DNA of 64,000 nt from Malonomonas rubra DSM 5091 (GTDB taxonomy: Bacteria > Desulfobacterota > Desulfuromonadia > Desulfuromonadales > Geopsychrobacteraceae): the NCBI RefSeq assembly GCF_900142125.1, contig NZ_FQZT01000005.1, positions 124,001 to 188,000 on the forward strand, written 5' to 3'. The first letter of the stretch is position 1; every line of letters begins with the position of its first letter. A program made the position numbers and the translations under genes. Below, in pieces: positions 10,791-20,039 of the stretch. The notes below the pieces were generated by a model, which worked only from the letters and a program-made list of their open reading frames with translations, was not told the DNA's origin and made no database searches.

Positions 10791-11927
10791 ATGAGCAGCT
10801 TTTACCTGCATATCCCTTTTTGCCAGAGCAAATGTGATTACTGCGATTTCTACTCGCAGCCACTCGGTAGCCAGAAAGAGTTGCAGGATTATGTCGACCT
10901 GTTGCTGCTAGAAGTCGACCTGCTGGCCCATAAGTGGCCGGGCCGTGGCCCTCTTGAGACGATTTTTTTCGGAGGCGGTACGCCTTCGTTATTGTCGTCG
11001 CAGCAAGTCGGTTCGATTCTGCGCCGGCTGGAAGCGGCCTTCGGCTTGGCTGCGTCCTGTGAGATATCACTGGAGGCCAATCCAGGGACCGTTGATTACG
11101 ACAAGCTGAGAGGGTACCGGCAGGCGGGGGTGAATCGTCTCTCTCTCGGCGTGCAGACGCTGGATGATCATCAGTTGCACCAACTCGGCCGTATTCATTC
11201 AGCGTCACAGGCGCGCCAGGCTGTTACTGCTGCCCGCCAAGCCGGCTTTGACAATCTCAGCCTTGATCTGATTTTCGCCCTGACGAACCAGGATTTGCTG
11301 CAACTGGAAGCTGATGTTGCCGGATTGCTGGCCATGCAGCCGGAGCATCTGGCGCTTTACGGTCTCAGCTTCGAACCGGGCACGCCGCTGCAGCAGAGAT
11401 TGCAGCAGGGGGTTGTCAGTGAGCCGGATGATCAGTTCTATGCAGACAGCTACCTGTTGATTGATCGTCTGCTGAACGAGGCTGGTTTCGAACACTACGA
11501 GATCTCCAATTTTGCCCGCCACGGATATCGCTGTCAGCATAACCAGGCCTACTGGCAGCGGCGAACCTGCCTCGCTGCTGGTTGTGGGGCGCATAGCTTC
11601 ATCGCTGATGGCTATGGAGAAAGATGGCTGAATCCGCCCTCTTTGAGCAATTACTGCCGCAGGCTGAAGTCGGGCGGCTTGCCACTGGAGCTGCTGGAGA
11701 CGTTTGATCGAGATGCGGCCATGGCTGAATATGTCTACTTGGGGCTGCGTACGGCTAGTGGTGTATGCCGGGCAGAATTCCAGCAACGTTTCGGCACGAC
11801 TGTTGACGCTGTCTTCGCTTCGGCGTTGGAGAAAAACGAAGGCTGCTTGCGGCTGCAAGAGGATCGATTTCGCTTCGATCTGCAAGGCTGGTTGATTTAC
11901 GATCACCTGATCTCTGCTTTTCTTTGA
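10791..11927 (+). CDS. hemW: HemW-like radical SAM heme chaperone
   Basis: A 378-residue cytoplasmic radical SAM protein. The cluster motif is C11-x3-C15-x2-C18 followed by DF, as in HemW; coproporphyrinogen dehydrogenase HemN has a fourth Cys there. GGGTPSLL and the C-terminal HemN_C-like region (NYCRRL...GLRT) are present. HemW binds heme and delivers it to membrane cytochromes. ATG 10791 is preferred over in-frame TTG 10785, which lies in the terminator tail. The only good Shine-Dalgarno is on the far side of the terminator hairpin. It immediately precedes the heat-shock operon. Confidence 0.88.
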   Translation: MSSFYLHIPFCQSKCDYCDFYSQPLGSQKELQDYVDLLLLEVDLLAHKWPGRGPLETIFFGGGTPSLLSSQQVGSILRRLEAAFGLAASCEISLEANPGTVDYDKLRGYRQAGVNRLSLGVQTLDDHQLHQLGRIHSASQARQAVTAARQAGFDNLSLDLIFALTNQDLLQLEADVAGLLAMQPEHLALYGLSFEPGTPLQQRLQQGVVSEPDDQFYADSYLLIDRLLNEAGFEHYEISNFARHGYRCQHNQAYWQRRTCLAAGCGAHSFIADGYGERWLNPPSLSNYCRRLKSGGLPLELLETFDRDAAMAEYVYLGLRTASGVCRAEFQQRFGTTVDAVFASALEKNEGCLRLQEDRFRFDLQGWLIYDHLISAFL

Positions 11928-12002
11928 TATCCCATTTACGAGGTTCAGTTTTCTGCCCGCTTTTTTGCCCATTTTTGCCTGCTCTTTCCCCGCTATTCCG
12001 AC

Positions 12003-12031
12003 TTGACAAACCTCTAGGCCATTGATAGTGT
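12003..12031 (+). promoter_or_regulatory. Sigma-70-like promoter of the hrcA operon
   Basis: TTGACA at 12003-12008 is followed 15-17 nt later by a weak -10 (GATAGT at 12024-12029 or TAGTGT at 12026-12031). The predicted start falls at the edge of the CIRCE element, the usual arrangement for HrcA-repressed promoters. Confidence 0.6.
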
Positions 12032-12037
12032 GTGTCG

Positions 12038-12064
12038 TTAGCACTCTTCTTTGATGAGTGCTAA
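12038..12064 (+). promoter_or_regulatory. CIRCE element (HrcA operator)
   Basis: TTAGCACTC (12038-12046), a 9-nt spacer and GAGTGCTAA (12056-12064) form a perfect match to the CIRCE consensus. HrcA binds it as a dimer and represses the operon; GroE activity modulates HrcA. It lies 55 nt before hrcA, giving autoregulation of hrcA-grpE-dnaK-dnaJ. Confidence 0.97.
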
Positions 12065-12076
12065 CAGCTTGGCGAG

Positions 12077-12106
12077 GCAGCCATCTTCCTGATGGCGCTT
12101 TTTTTT
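12077..12106 (+). terminator. Terminator-like hairpin between CIRCE and hrcA
   Basis: GCCATC (12080-12085), loop TTCCT and GATGGC (12091-12096) form a 6-bp stem, extended by a GC/GC pair around a bulged A. Eight T residues follow at 12099-12106. This has the form of an intrinsic terminator placed 14 nt before the hrcA start codon. Confidence 0.65.
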
Positions 12107-12119
12107 CGGAGTGAGGGTT

Positions 12120-13160
12120 ATGGCTGAAGAGCTGAATGAGCGCAGCCAAAATATTCTGGAAGCGATTGTCGAGGATTATATTGCCTCGGCCGAACCAGTG
12201 GGCAGTCGGGCGATCACCAAGCGGCACAGTTTCAACCTGTCGCCTGCGTCGGTGCGTAACGTCATGTCGGATCTGGAGGACATGGGCTTTCTCTGTTCGC
12301 CGCACACTTCGGCCGGGCGGATCCCAACGGAAAAAGGCTTTCACTACTATATCGACTCGCTGCTGAAGGTGCGCCACCTGAGCAAGGACGAGGAACGGAA
12401 ACTGCTGAAAAGTTACCGCTTCCAGGGCATGAAGATGGAAGATGTCATGCAGGAAGTGGGGCGGGTTATGTCCGGGCTGTCGAACTATACCGGGCTGGTG
12501 ATGGCGCCAAAGTTTGCCTCAACGGTGTTCCGGCAGATCGAATTCATCCGCTTGTCGCACGGTCGTCTGCTGGTGATTTATGTTTCCGAAACCGGGCTGG
12601 TGCAGAACAAGGTGATTGAATGTCCGGACGATCTGAGTCAGCGCGAGCTGGAGCAGATCAATAATTATCTCAACCACGAACTGACCGGCCTGAACATTCA
12701 TGATGTCCGGGAAAAAATTTCCAGTGAGCTCAAAGATGAGCGAAGTCGTTTCGACCAGCTGCGGCGTCAGGCGCTGAGCCTGTCGAGCAAAGCATTACAG
12801 GAAGAAGCGGACGACTTGGTTTATGTCTCCGGGACTTCGCTGATGTTGGAACAGCCGGAGTTCTCAACGCCGGAGAAGATGAAGCGGATCATTCAGGCGC
12901 TGGAGAGCAAGAAAACGTTGATCGATCTGCTCGATCGCGGTCAGGCTGCCGCTGGCGTGCAGATTTTTATCGGCAGCCAGAGCCAGTTGACCGAGTTGGA
13001 AGGTTGCAGTCTGGTGACGTCGACCTTCTCCAATCAGAAAGGCGCGATCGGCACCCTTGGTGTCATCGGCCCGATGCGCATGTCGTATTCACAGGTTATC
13101 CCGATTGTTGATTTTACCGCCCAGATGGTCAGTCGGATTCTGGAGCGGGAGATAGAGTAA
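12120..13160 (+). CDS. hrcA: Heat-inducible transcription repressor HrcA
   Basis: A 346-residue repressor. The N-terminal winged helix (residues 1-80; EPVGSRAITKRH, SPASVRNVMSDLE, PHTSAGRIPT) binds CIRCE, and the rest is the GAF-like dimerisation domain ending in GPMRMSYSQVIPIVDF. The ATG at 12120 gives the usual MAEELNERSQ start; GTG 12111 in the same frame overlaps the Shine-Dalgarno GGAGTGAGG and is less likely. First gene of the heat-shock operon; grpE begins 22 nt later. Confidence 0.96.
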   Translation: MAEELNERSQNILEAIVEDYIASAEPVGSRAITKRHSFNLSPASVRNVMSDLEDMGFLCSPHTSAGRIPTEKGFHYYIDSLLKVRHLSKDEERKLLKSYRFQGMKMEDVMQEVGRVMSGLSNYTGLVMAPKFASTVFRQIEFIRLSHGRLLVIYVSETGLVQNKVIECPDDLSQRELEQINNYLNHELTGLNIHDVREKISSELKDERSRFDQLRRQALSLSSKALQEEADDLVYVSGTSLMLEQPEFSTPEKMKRIIQALESKKTLIDLLDRGQAAAGVQIFIGSQSQLTELEGCSLVTSTFSNQKGAIGTLGVIGPMRMSYSQVIPIVDFTAQMVSRILEREIE

Positions 13161-13181
13161 GTCGTTAACAAGGAGTTGAAG

Positions 13182-13808
13182 GTGGGTAAAAAAGCACCGC
13201 AAGAAGAACCGGACACAGTCGAAAACACAGAGCAGGCGGAGCAGGAAGAGATTGCTGCTGAAACTGAAGAGGCAGAGCTCTCGCCAGAAGAGCAGCTGCT
13301 GGCCGAGGTGGATAAGGCACGCAGCGAAGCCAAGGCGCACCAGGAACAGTATCTGCGCACCCTGGCTGACATGGAGAATCTGCGCAAACGGACCCAGCGC
13401 GAAAAGGAAGAGCTGGCCAAGTTTGCCAATGAAAATATCCTGCGCGAAATCCTGCCGGTTATCGATAACCTTGAGCGGGCCATTGAGCACGCAGAGCAAT
13501 CTGAAATGGGTGAAACCGGTGCCGGTCTGCTGGAAGGGGTGCAGATGACCCTGACCCAGTTCAGCCAGGTGCTCGATCGTTTCGGTGTCAAGCCGGTGGA
13601 ATCCCTCGGACAGCCATTTGATCCCAACCTGCATCAGGCGATGGGGCAGATGGAATCCGAAGAGTACCCGGCCAACAGCGTCGCTCAGCAGATGCAGAAG
13701 GGCTATCAATTGAACGATCGCCTGCTGCGTCCGGCGATGGTCATGGTCGCCAAGGCGCCGGAAGTGAAAGAGCCGGAAGAAAACAACGAAGAGACAGACG
13801 AAAAGTAA
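13182..13808 (+). CDS. grpE: Nucleotide exchange factor GrpE
   Basis: A 208-residue co-chaperone. An acidic disordered N-terminus (residues 1-45) precedes a long coiled coil (RSEAKAHQEQYLRTLADMENLRKRTQRE) and the beta-wing domain with the GrpE signature VLDRFGVKPVESLGQPFDPNLHQAM. It releases ADP from DnaK. GTG 13182 is chosen over TTG 13176 because AAGGAG (13170-13175) directly abuts the TTG but lies 6 nt from the GTG. Sits between hrcA and dnaK. Confidence 0.95.
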   Translation: MGKKAPQEEPDTVENTEQAEQEEIAAETEEAELSPEEQLLAEVDKARSEAKAHQEQYLRTLADMENLRKRTQREKEELAKFANENILREILPVIDNLERAIEHAEQSEMGETGAGLLEGVQMTLTQFSQVLDRFGVKPVESLGQPFDPNLHQAMGQMESEEYPANSVAQQMQKGYQLNDRLLRPAMVMVAKAPEVKEPEENNEETDEK

Positions 13809-13850
13809 CCAGTCTGCTTATTTAAAGTATCCAACAAGGAGGATATAGAG

Positions 13851-15758
13851 ATGGGTAAAGTTATCGGAATTGACCTGGGGACCACCAACTCCTGTGTCGC
13901 AGTTATGGAAGGTGGCGAGCCGGTTGTTATCGCCAACTCGGAAGGTTCGCGCACCACGCCGTCGATGGTTGCATTTGCTGAAAGCGGCGAGCGTCTGGTT
14001 GGCCAGCAGGCCAAACGTCAGGCCGTGACCAACCCGGAGAACACCCTGTTCGCCATCAAGCGCCTGATCGGTCGTAAGTTTAATACTCCGCCGGTGCAGA
14101 AGGATATCGAGATCAGCCCTTTTAAGATTGTCGAAGCTGACAATGGCGACGCCTGGGTTGAAGCGCGTGACAAGCAGTACAGCTCCCCGGAAATTTCGGC
14201 GATGATTCTGCAGAAGATGAAGCAGACCGCTGAGGACTATCTCGGCGAAACCGTCACCGATGCCGTTATCACCGTTCCAGCTTACTTTAACGACTCCCAG
14301 CGCCAGGCCACCAAGGATGCCGGTAAGATCTCCGGCCTCAACGTCCTGCGTATCATCAACGAGCCGACCGCCGCGTCCCTCGCTTACGGTCTCGACAAGA
14401 AGGACGAGATGACCATCGCTGTCTTTGACCTCGGTGGCGGTACCTTTGACGTTTCCATTCTCGATTTGGGCGATGGCGTCTTCGAGGTCAAGTCGACCAA
14501 CGGTGATACCTTCCTCGGTGGTGAGGACTTCGACCAGAAGATCATCGATTACGTTGCCGACGAGTTCAAGAAGGATCAGGGTATCGACCTGCGTGGCGAC
14601 AAGATGGCGTTGCAACGTCTGAAAGAAGCGGCTGAGAAGGCCAAGTGCGAGCTCTCCAGCTCGATGGAGACCGACGTCAACCTGCCGTTTATCACCGCTG
14701 ACGCCTCCGGCCCGAAGCACCTCAACATCAAGCTCTCCCGTGCCAAGCTGGAAAGCATCTGCTCCGAGCTGATCGCCCGCCTGGTCGCTCCTTGCCAGAC
14801 CGCGATGAAAGATGCTGGCCTTGCTGCCAACGAGATCAACGAAGTTATTCTGGTTGGTGGTATGACTCGCATGCCGGCTGTTCAGAACAAGGTCAAGGAA
14901 ATCTTCGGCAAGGAGCCGAGCAAAGGTGTTAACCCGGACGAGGTTGTCGCTATCGGTGCTGCCATCCAGGGCGGTGTTTTGACCGGTGACGTCAAGGACG
15001 TGCTGTTGCTCGACGTGACCCCGCTCTCTCTCGGTATCGAGACCCTCGGTGGCGTCATGACCAAGCTGATCGAGAAAAACACCACCGTTCCCTGCAAGAA
15101 GAGCCAGGTGTTCTCGACCGCTGCCGACAATCAGCCGGCGGTTTCGGTGCACGTCCTGCAAGGTGAGCGCGAAATGGCCGCCGACAACAAGACCATCGGC
15201 AACTTCGAGCTGGTCGGCATTCCGGCAGCTCCGCGCGGCGTACCTCAGATCGAGGTTACCTTCGACATTGACGCCAACGGTATCCTGCACGTCGGCGCCA
15301 AGGATCTCGGCACCGGTAAAGAGCAGTCGATCCAGATCACGGCATCCTCCGGCCTCTCCGATGAAGAGATCGATCGCATGGTCAAGGACGCTGAAGCTCA
15401 CGCCGGCGATGATAAGAAAAAGCGCGAGCTGATTGAGGCACGTAACCAGGCTGACGGCTTGGCTTACACCACCGAGAAATCACTCTCCGAACACAGCGAG
15501 AAGCTGGACGCTGACACCAAGAAGCAGATCGAAGACGCCCTGGCTGCGCTGAAGACTGCCATGGAAGGTGATGATCCGGATGAGATCAAAGCCAAGAGTG
15601 AGACCCTGGCTCAGGCGTCGCATAAGTTGGCCGAGATGATGTACGCTCAGGCACAGGCTGAAGGTGGCGAAGGCGAAGGTGCTGCAGATAGTGGCAGCGC
15701 TGATGACGATGTTGTTGATGCCGAGTTCGAAGACGTCGACGACAAAGACAAGAAGTAA
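13851..15758 (+). CDS. dnaK: Chaperone DnaK (Hsp70)
   Basis: A 635-residue Hsp70. The nucleotide-binding domain opens with [17 protein letters not shown] and carries the [18 protein letters not shown] and VGGMTRMP signatures. The substrate-binding domain (about 385-600) has the [14 protein letters not shown] linker region. An acidic tail ends in [14 protein letters not shown] precedes the ATG by about 8 nt. A long open frame on the opposite strand (13818-15401) is a codon-bias shadow. Confidence 0.98.
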   Translation: MGKVIGIDLGTTNSCVAVMEGGEPVVIANSEGSRTTPSMVAFAESGERLVGQQAKRQAVTNPENTLFAIKRLIGRKFNTPPVQKDIEISPFKIVEADNGDAWVEARDKQYSSPEISAMILQKMKQTAEDYLGETVTDAVITVPAYFNDSQRQATKDAGKISGLNVLRIINEPTAASLAYGLDKKDEMTIAVFDLGGGTFDVSILDLGDGVFEVKSTNGDTFLGGEDFDQKIIDYVADEFKKDQGIDLRGDKMALQRLKEAAEKAKCELSSSMETDVNLPFITADASGPKHLNIKLSRAKLESICSELIARLVAPCQTAMKDAGLAANEINEVILVGGMTRMPAVQNKVKEIFGKEPSKGVNPDEVVAIGAAIQGGVLTGDVKDVLLLDVTPLSLGIETLGGVMTKLIEKNTTVPCKKSQVFSTAADNQPAVSVHVLQGEREMAADNKTIGNFELVGIPAAPRGVPQIEVTFDIDANGILHVGAKDLGTGKEQSIQITASSGLSDEEIDRMVKDAEAHAGDDKKKRELIEARNQADGLAYTTEKSLSEHSEKLDADTKKQIEDALAALKTAMEGDDPDEIKAKSETLAQASHKLAEMMYAQAQAEGGEGEGAADSGSADDDVVDAEFEDVDDKDKK

Positions 15759-15775
15759 GCATTATTGCTTGATGC

Positions 15776-15813
15776 GCCGCCGGCCCTTTGAAGCGGTCGG
15801 CGGCTCTCTTTTT
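15776..15813 (+). terminator. Hairpin with U-tract between dnaK and dnaJ
   Basis: GCCGCCGGCC (15776-15785) pairs with GGTCGGCGGC (15795-15804) through 10 bp with one GU and a 9-nt loop; TCTCTTTTT follows. It ends 16 nt before the dnaJ start and probably allows partial read-through, lowering DnaJ relative to DnaK. Confidence 0.8.
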
Positions 15814-15829
15814 GCGCAGGATAAAGATT

Positions 15830-16945
15830 TTGTCAAAACGCGACTACTACGAGGTTCTCGGGGTCAACAAGAACGCCAGCGAAGCCGAGATGAAAAAAGC
15901 CTATCGGAAGATGGCGATCAAGTATCATCCTGACAAGAACCCGGGCGATAAAGAAGCAGAAGCCAAGTTCAAGGAACTCTCTGAGGCGTACGCAGTTCTT
16001 TCCGATCCACAGAAGCGGGCGACCTATGATCAGTTCGGCCATGCCGGAATGAATGGTGGTGGCGGCTTCTCCGGCGGCGGGTTCGACTTCGGCGGCACGC
16101 CTTTCGAGGATATCTTCGGTGACATTTTCGGTGATATCTTCGGTGGTGGTTCGCGTCGTGGCGGCCGCGGGCAGCGTGGTGACGACCTGCGTTATAATCT
16201 GACCATCGATTTCGAGGAAGCAGCCTTCGGGGCGGAGAAGAAACTGCAGTTGCCGCGCAAACAGCGCTGTGAAACCTGCGGTGGTTCCGGTGCCCGGCCC
16301 GGTACCGAAGCTCAGACTTGCTCCACCTGCCGTGGTGCCGGACAGGTGCGCTACCAGCAGGGCTTCTTCACCATGACCCGCCCCTGCCCCGATTGTCGTG
16401 GCGAGGGTAAAATTATCACCGATCCCTGCCCCGATTGTCGCGGAACCGGGCTGGTGAAGCAGAAGCGTACTGTTTCTCTCAAGGTTCCGGCCGGGGTTGA
16501 AACCGGTACCCGCTTGAAGATGACCGGCGAAGGTGAGATGGGCGCCAACGGCGGTTCGCCCGGCGACCTTTACGTTGTTATCAGCGTAGAAGAACACCCG
16601 ATCTTCAAGCGCGAAGGTCAGGATGTCATTTGTGAGGTACCGATCTCCTTTGTCCAGGCAGCGCTCGGTTGCGACCTGGAAGTGCCGACCCTGGAAGGCA
16701 AAGTCACCCTCAAGGTGCCAGCCGGAACCCAGACCGGGAAAGTGTTCAAACTCTCCGGCAAAGGGATTGTCTCTCTGCAGGGATATGGACGTGGAGACCA
16801 GCTGGTGGTGCTGCGGGTCGAGGTGCCGACCAAGCTGAACGCGCGGCAGAAAGAACTGCTGGAAGAGTTCGCTGCCGAGAGCGGTGAAGATATTCATCCC
16901 CAAGGGCGGGGATTCTTTGATAAGATGAAGGAATTGTTCGACTAG
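15830..16945 (+). CDS. dnaJ: Chaperone DnaJ (Hsp40)
   Basis: A 371-residue type I Hsp40. The J domain has the HPD motif (YHPDKNPGD), a Gly/Phe-rich linker follows, then a zinc domain of four CxxCxGxG-type repeats ([40 protein letters not shown]) and the C-terminal substrate-binding domains. The expected N-terminus [11 protein letters not shown] requires a TTG start at 15830, preceded by AGGATAA. The in-frame TTG at 15788 lies inside the upstream terminator and is rejected. Confidence 0.96.
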   Translation: MSKRDYYEVLGVNKNASEAEMKKAYRKMAIKYHPDKNPGDKEAEAKFKELSEAYAVLSDPQKRATYDQFGHAGMNGGGGFSGGGFDFGGTPFEDIFGDIFGDIFGGGSRRGGRGQRGDDLRYNLTIDFEEAAFGAEKKLQLPRKQRCETCGGSGARPGTEAQTCSTCRGAGQVRYQQGFFTMTRPCPDCRGEGKIITDPCPDCRGTGLVKQKRTVSLKVPAGVETGTRLKMTGEGEMGANGGSPGDLYVVISVEEHPIFKREGQDVICEVPISFVQAALGCDLEVPTLEGKVTLKVPAGTQTGKVFKLSGKGIVSLQGYGRGDQLVVLRVEVPTKLNARQKELLEEFAAESGEDIHPQGRGFFDKMKELFD

Positions 16946-16980
16946 CCCTTTATCTCTCTAGAGAAACGAATGGATTGCGA

Positions 16981-18903
16981 ATGAAGCGGATCGTCTGCCT
17001 GCTGCTTTTCTGTGCCCTGTCATCGGCTCTGCCGGTTTACTCCCTTACTTTCGCGCCAGCTGAAGAGACAGCTGCTGCCGTCGCTGACTTCGAGCGTGGA
17101 CAGCAGCTTTTTCATTCCGGCAGCAAGGAGCGTGCGCTGGCGACCTTGCGCACCTCGGTTCAACGCGATCCTGGACATCCCAAAGCAAATCAAGCCTACA
17201 CCCTGATCGGGCGAATTTTCATCGAACAGAAACGGTATCCCGACGCTCTGCTCTATCTGGAGCGGATTCCCGCTGTTATGCGCAGCCCGGAAGCAGATCT
17301 CCTGCGTGGCTACTGCCTGGTGCAGACAGGTGATTTCGCCGGCGGACAAGCCCAGCTGCTCCCGCTGTTGGGGCAGTCTTTCTCAGTTCAGGATACCGAG
17401 TTGCTGCTGCTGGCACTAACGGATGCTGCTGTCAATCTGCAACAGCCGCTGAATGCCCTGTTCTTTATACAGAAAGCTCTGCCTCTGGCAGAAAACCAGG
17501 CCAGCCTGCTGGAGCGTGCCCATCGTTTGCTGCAAGGGCATTTGAGTGATATCGAGCTGGAAGAGGCGGCCTTTATGTGGCAAGGAACCGCCATCGGTCA
17601 GGATGCTCGCTTGCAGTTGGCTCGGCGTGCGCTTGGGCAGCAACAGCAGCAAAAGGCGACGCATCTTCTGCAGATGGTCCTCGCTTCTGATGTGACCTTC
17701 CCTTATTGGCAGGAAGCAGAAATGCTCCTGCAGCGAAGCAGCATGGATAGCTGGTTCAACCGTGACAGTATCGGTGTGTTGCTGCCACTCAGCGGGCGTT
17801 ACGCTTCCTACGGTGAGTTGGTGAAACGGGGCCTGGAACTGGCGGTCCGGGAGCATAATCGTACCCGCTTGCCGGTGCGGCTGGTTTACCGCGACACGGC
17901 GGTCGAAGGCGTCAGCACCAGTCAGCTGGTCAGCAGCCTGACCGATGATGCCAAGGTGATGGCGATCGTCGGCCCTTTGTTGGGGGCCGGAGCCGAAGAG
18001 GCTGCAACGCGGGCTCAACTGGAGATGGTTCCGCTGATCAGCCTGTCGCAGCGGGCGGGGTTGCCGCAACGGGGTGATTTTGTTTTCCGCGATTCGCTTA
18101 CTGCCGAACAGCAGATACAGAGTCTGGTCCGTTATGCTATCGATACCCAGCATATTTCTTTTTCCGTGCTGCGCCCGGAAAACCGCCTCGGGGAAGAAAT
18201 GACCCGCCTGTTTGTCGATGAGGTGCGCCGTTTTGGTGGCGAGATTGTCGATATCGTCAGCTACCCTGAAGAGGGCACCGATTTCCGCAAACAGATTCAG
18301 TCGCTGCTGTGGGAAGATTACGTGGTCGATATTCCGCCGAAGCCAGAGCTGCCAGAGTTCGATGAGTTTGGTTTGCCAATTGAGAAAAAAGAGGAAGATA
18401 AAAAAGAGCCCGAAGAGCTTGAGTACCCGCTGGCTCCTTTTCATGCCCTCTTTATGCCGGATTACGCCGAGCGGATCAGCGTGATTGCTCCGCAACTGAA
18501 ATTCTACGGTATCAAGGATGTCACCCTGCTCGGTATCAACGGCTGGAACGCGCCCGAGCTGGTCGAGCGCGCCGGTCGCTTCCTCGATCAGGCGGTCTTT
18601 GTCGATGGCTTTTTCAGCGCCAGCAGCCAGCCGGAGGTCCAGCGATTTGTCGAGCTTTATCGGCAGGCGTACGAGGAAGAGCCGACCATCCTCAGTGCGC
18701 AGGCTTTTGATGCCGCCAACATGCTGCTGCTGGGGATGGATGATGCCACGGTGCGCAACCGGGATGATCTGCGTCAGCGCCTTGCGGCTCTGCGTGGCTT
18801 TCGTGGTGTTTCCGGAACGGTCGGTTTTGACGCCATGGGCGAAGCGATCAAGCAACCTTACCTGCTCGGTGTCAAGCGACGGCGGATCGTTGAGATCAAC
18901 TGA
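16981..18903 (+). CDS. LpoA-like penicillin-binding protein activator (TPR plus periplasmic-binding fold)
   Basis: A 640-residue exported protein with a signal peptide (MKRIVCLLLFCALSSALPVYS). Residues about 25-235 are helical TPR-like repeats. Residues about 255-640 are a type 1 periplasmic-binding fold (IGVLLPLSGRYASYGELVKRGLELAV) as in LpoA-type activators of peptidoglycan synthases and branched-chain amino acid binding proteins. A charged, Glu/Lys-rich insert interrupts that domain near residues 450-480. ATG 16981 is chosen as the start of the signal peptide over TTG 16975. Whether it activates a PBP here is inference from the domain pairing. Confidence 0.72.
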   Translation: MKRIVCLLLFCALSSALPVYSLTFAPAEETAAAVADFERGQQLFHSGSKERALATLRTSVQRDPGHPKANQAYTLIGRIFIEQKRYPDALLYLERIPAVMRSPEADLLRGYCLVQTGDFAGGQAQLLPLLGQSFSVQDTELLLLALTDAAVNLQQPLNALFFIQKALPLAENQASLLERAHRLLQGHLSDIELEEAAFMWQGTAIGQDARLQLARRALGQQQQQKATHLLQMVLASDVTFPYWQEAEMLLQRSSMDSWFNRDSIGVLLPLSGRYASYGELVKRGLELAVREHNRTRLPVRLVYRDTAVEGVSTSQLVSSLTDDAKVMAIVGPLLGAGAEEAATRAQLEMVPLISLSQRAGLPQRGDFVFRDSLTAEQQIQSLVRYAIDTQHISFSVLRPENRLGEEMTRLFVDEVRRFGGEIVDIVSYPEEGTDFRKQIQSLLWEDYVVDIPPKPELPEFDEFGLPIEKKEEDKKEPEELEYPLAPFHALFMPDYAERISVIAPQLKFYGIKDVTLLGINGWNAPELVERAGRFLDQAVFVDGFFSASSQPEVQRFVELYRQAYEEEPTILSAQAFDAANMLLLGMDDATVRNRDDLRQRLAALRGFRGVSGTVGFDAMGEAIKQPYLLGVKRRRIVEIN

Positions 18904-18931
18904 TCGTCTCCCTCAATTTTGCTGCTGAAAA

Positions 18932-19990
18932 CTAGAGCCCGGCATATTCGAGAAAAGTGACCGGGGGTTTATAAACCGGCTGTTCGCTGAGCAGCCGGTT
19001 TATTTCATCCGGTCCGTAATATTTTGCTTCCAGCGCATTGCCGTTTTCCATCCAGAATCCAAATTGTGGAATAAATGTGTTGTGGCGGATCGATTGGTCA
19101 ACCGTAAGCCCGGCCAGCACAAAAATATTCCTGCCCTGCCCTTCAAATTCGTCGGTTATAAAAGAAGCAAGCTGATGAAACTGTCTCCATGTATTGATGT
19201 TGCAAAGTCGGCGGTGGGGTAGCTGTGAGGTAACAATATCGGGCATAAAATCGTAAATGGATGCTTCGATCATGCTCTGCGGCTCATGGCTGTCATGATC
19301 CAGCCGTTTTCGGAAGCTGAAACATGTTGAACTCAGCATGTTGCCAATCGGCTCTGGTGTCTCTGTCAGGTTTTGCATCGCCCTCTGGTTGGCCGCAATA
19401 ATGGCAGGGTGTAATCGGTAGATCTTTCCCAGGGTGCCCTCTCCCAGCGCGTCCCCTTCCGTCAACGAGCCGAGGTCGAGCTGAATGCGGACCTGTTCAC
19501 TGATCGGTTTCTTGAACAAGTACTTGTAGGGAATTTCAATGCGCTTCTGCTGGTTGAGAGAAGAGATTTTTATCAGTTGAGTCGCCCGCCGGTAGACGGA
19601 GAGATAATCTCTCAAGATGCGAGCCAGCATTCCGCAACAGGGGGCTTGTTCGTCATCTGCTCTTTTGATGTAACCGTATCCGGAGGCTACGTCTGCGCCG
19701 ATATGGCTGCCACCAAAAATGACCAGATCCCTGCCATGATGTGCCGCTGTCGCCAGCCGGGCGGGATCGAGCAGGGCACCGACCCGGCCCAGGTTGAATG
19801 AAGGGTAATTGTAAACATAGCCGAACAGGGCTTTTTTGATCGACTGGCTTTCATCGGAACACTGCCAGATAGCCGGCAGTGTTCCAGAGAATTTCGCCCG
19901 ATCCGTCAGGCTGCGCATGCGGCCATAGGTTTCCATCAGGTTCTGAGGTGTTAGCTCGAGCAACTCTTCAGCAGGAGGGGCTAGCGGCAT
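18932..19990 (-). CDS. LCIB-family carbonic anhydrase-like protein (putative)
   Basis: A 352-residue protein with no signal peptide. It carries the residue pattern of the LCIB group of beta-like carbonic anhydrases: a Cys-x-Asp (C44, D46 in IWQCSDES), a His in GGSHIGAD (H96) and a Cys directly before Gly (C119 in APCCGML), matching a C/H/C zinc site. RMRSLTDRAKFSG precedes it. LCIB proteins are known from algae and some bacteria. The C-terminal 150 residues I do not recognise. AGGGAG lies upstream of the ATG. It is 49 nt downstream of the canonical beta-carbonic anhydrase on the same strand, which supports a role in CO2/bicarbonate exchange. Activity is inferred, not shown. Confidence 0.62.
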   Translation of the reverse strand: MPLAPPAEELLELTPQNLMETYGRMRSLTDRAKFSGTLPAIWQCSDESQSIKKALFGYVYNYPSFNLGRVGALLDPARLATAAHHGRDLVIFGGSHIGADVASGYGYIKRADDEQAPCCGMLARILRDYLSVYRRATQLIKISSLNQQKRIEIPYKYLFKKPISEQVRIQLDLGSLTEGDALGEGTLGKIYRLHPAIIAANQRAMQNLTETPEPIGNMLSSTCFSFRKRLDHDSHEPQSMIEASIYDFMPDIVTSQLPHRRLCNINTWRQFHQLASFITDEFEGQGRNIFVLAGLTVDQSIRHNTFIPQFGFWMENGNALEAKYYGPDEINRLLSEQPVYKPPVTFLEYAGL

Positions 19991-20039
19991 ATATCACTCC
20001 CTGGAAACCGATAAAAAGCTAGATTGCTGGGTTAAGTCA

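Noticed and set aside
9298-11208. 636-residue open frame on the minus strand opposite nhaD and hemW
   Set aside because: It spans two real genes and a terminator, with polar low-complexity sequence; a shadow.
13818-15401. 527-residue open frame on the minus strand opposite dnaK
   Set aside because: It is the codon-bias shadow of a highly biased gene; no Shine-Dalgarno and no recognisable domain.
17416-18855. 479-residue minus-strand frame opposite the LpoA-like gene
   Set aside because: Antisense shadow with no domain signature.
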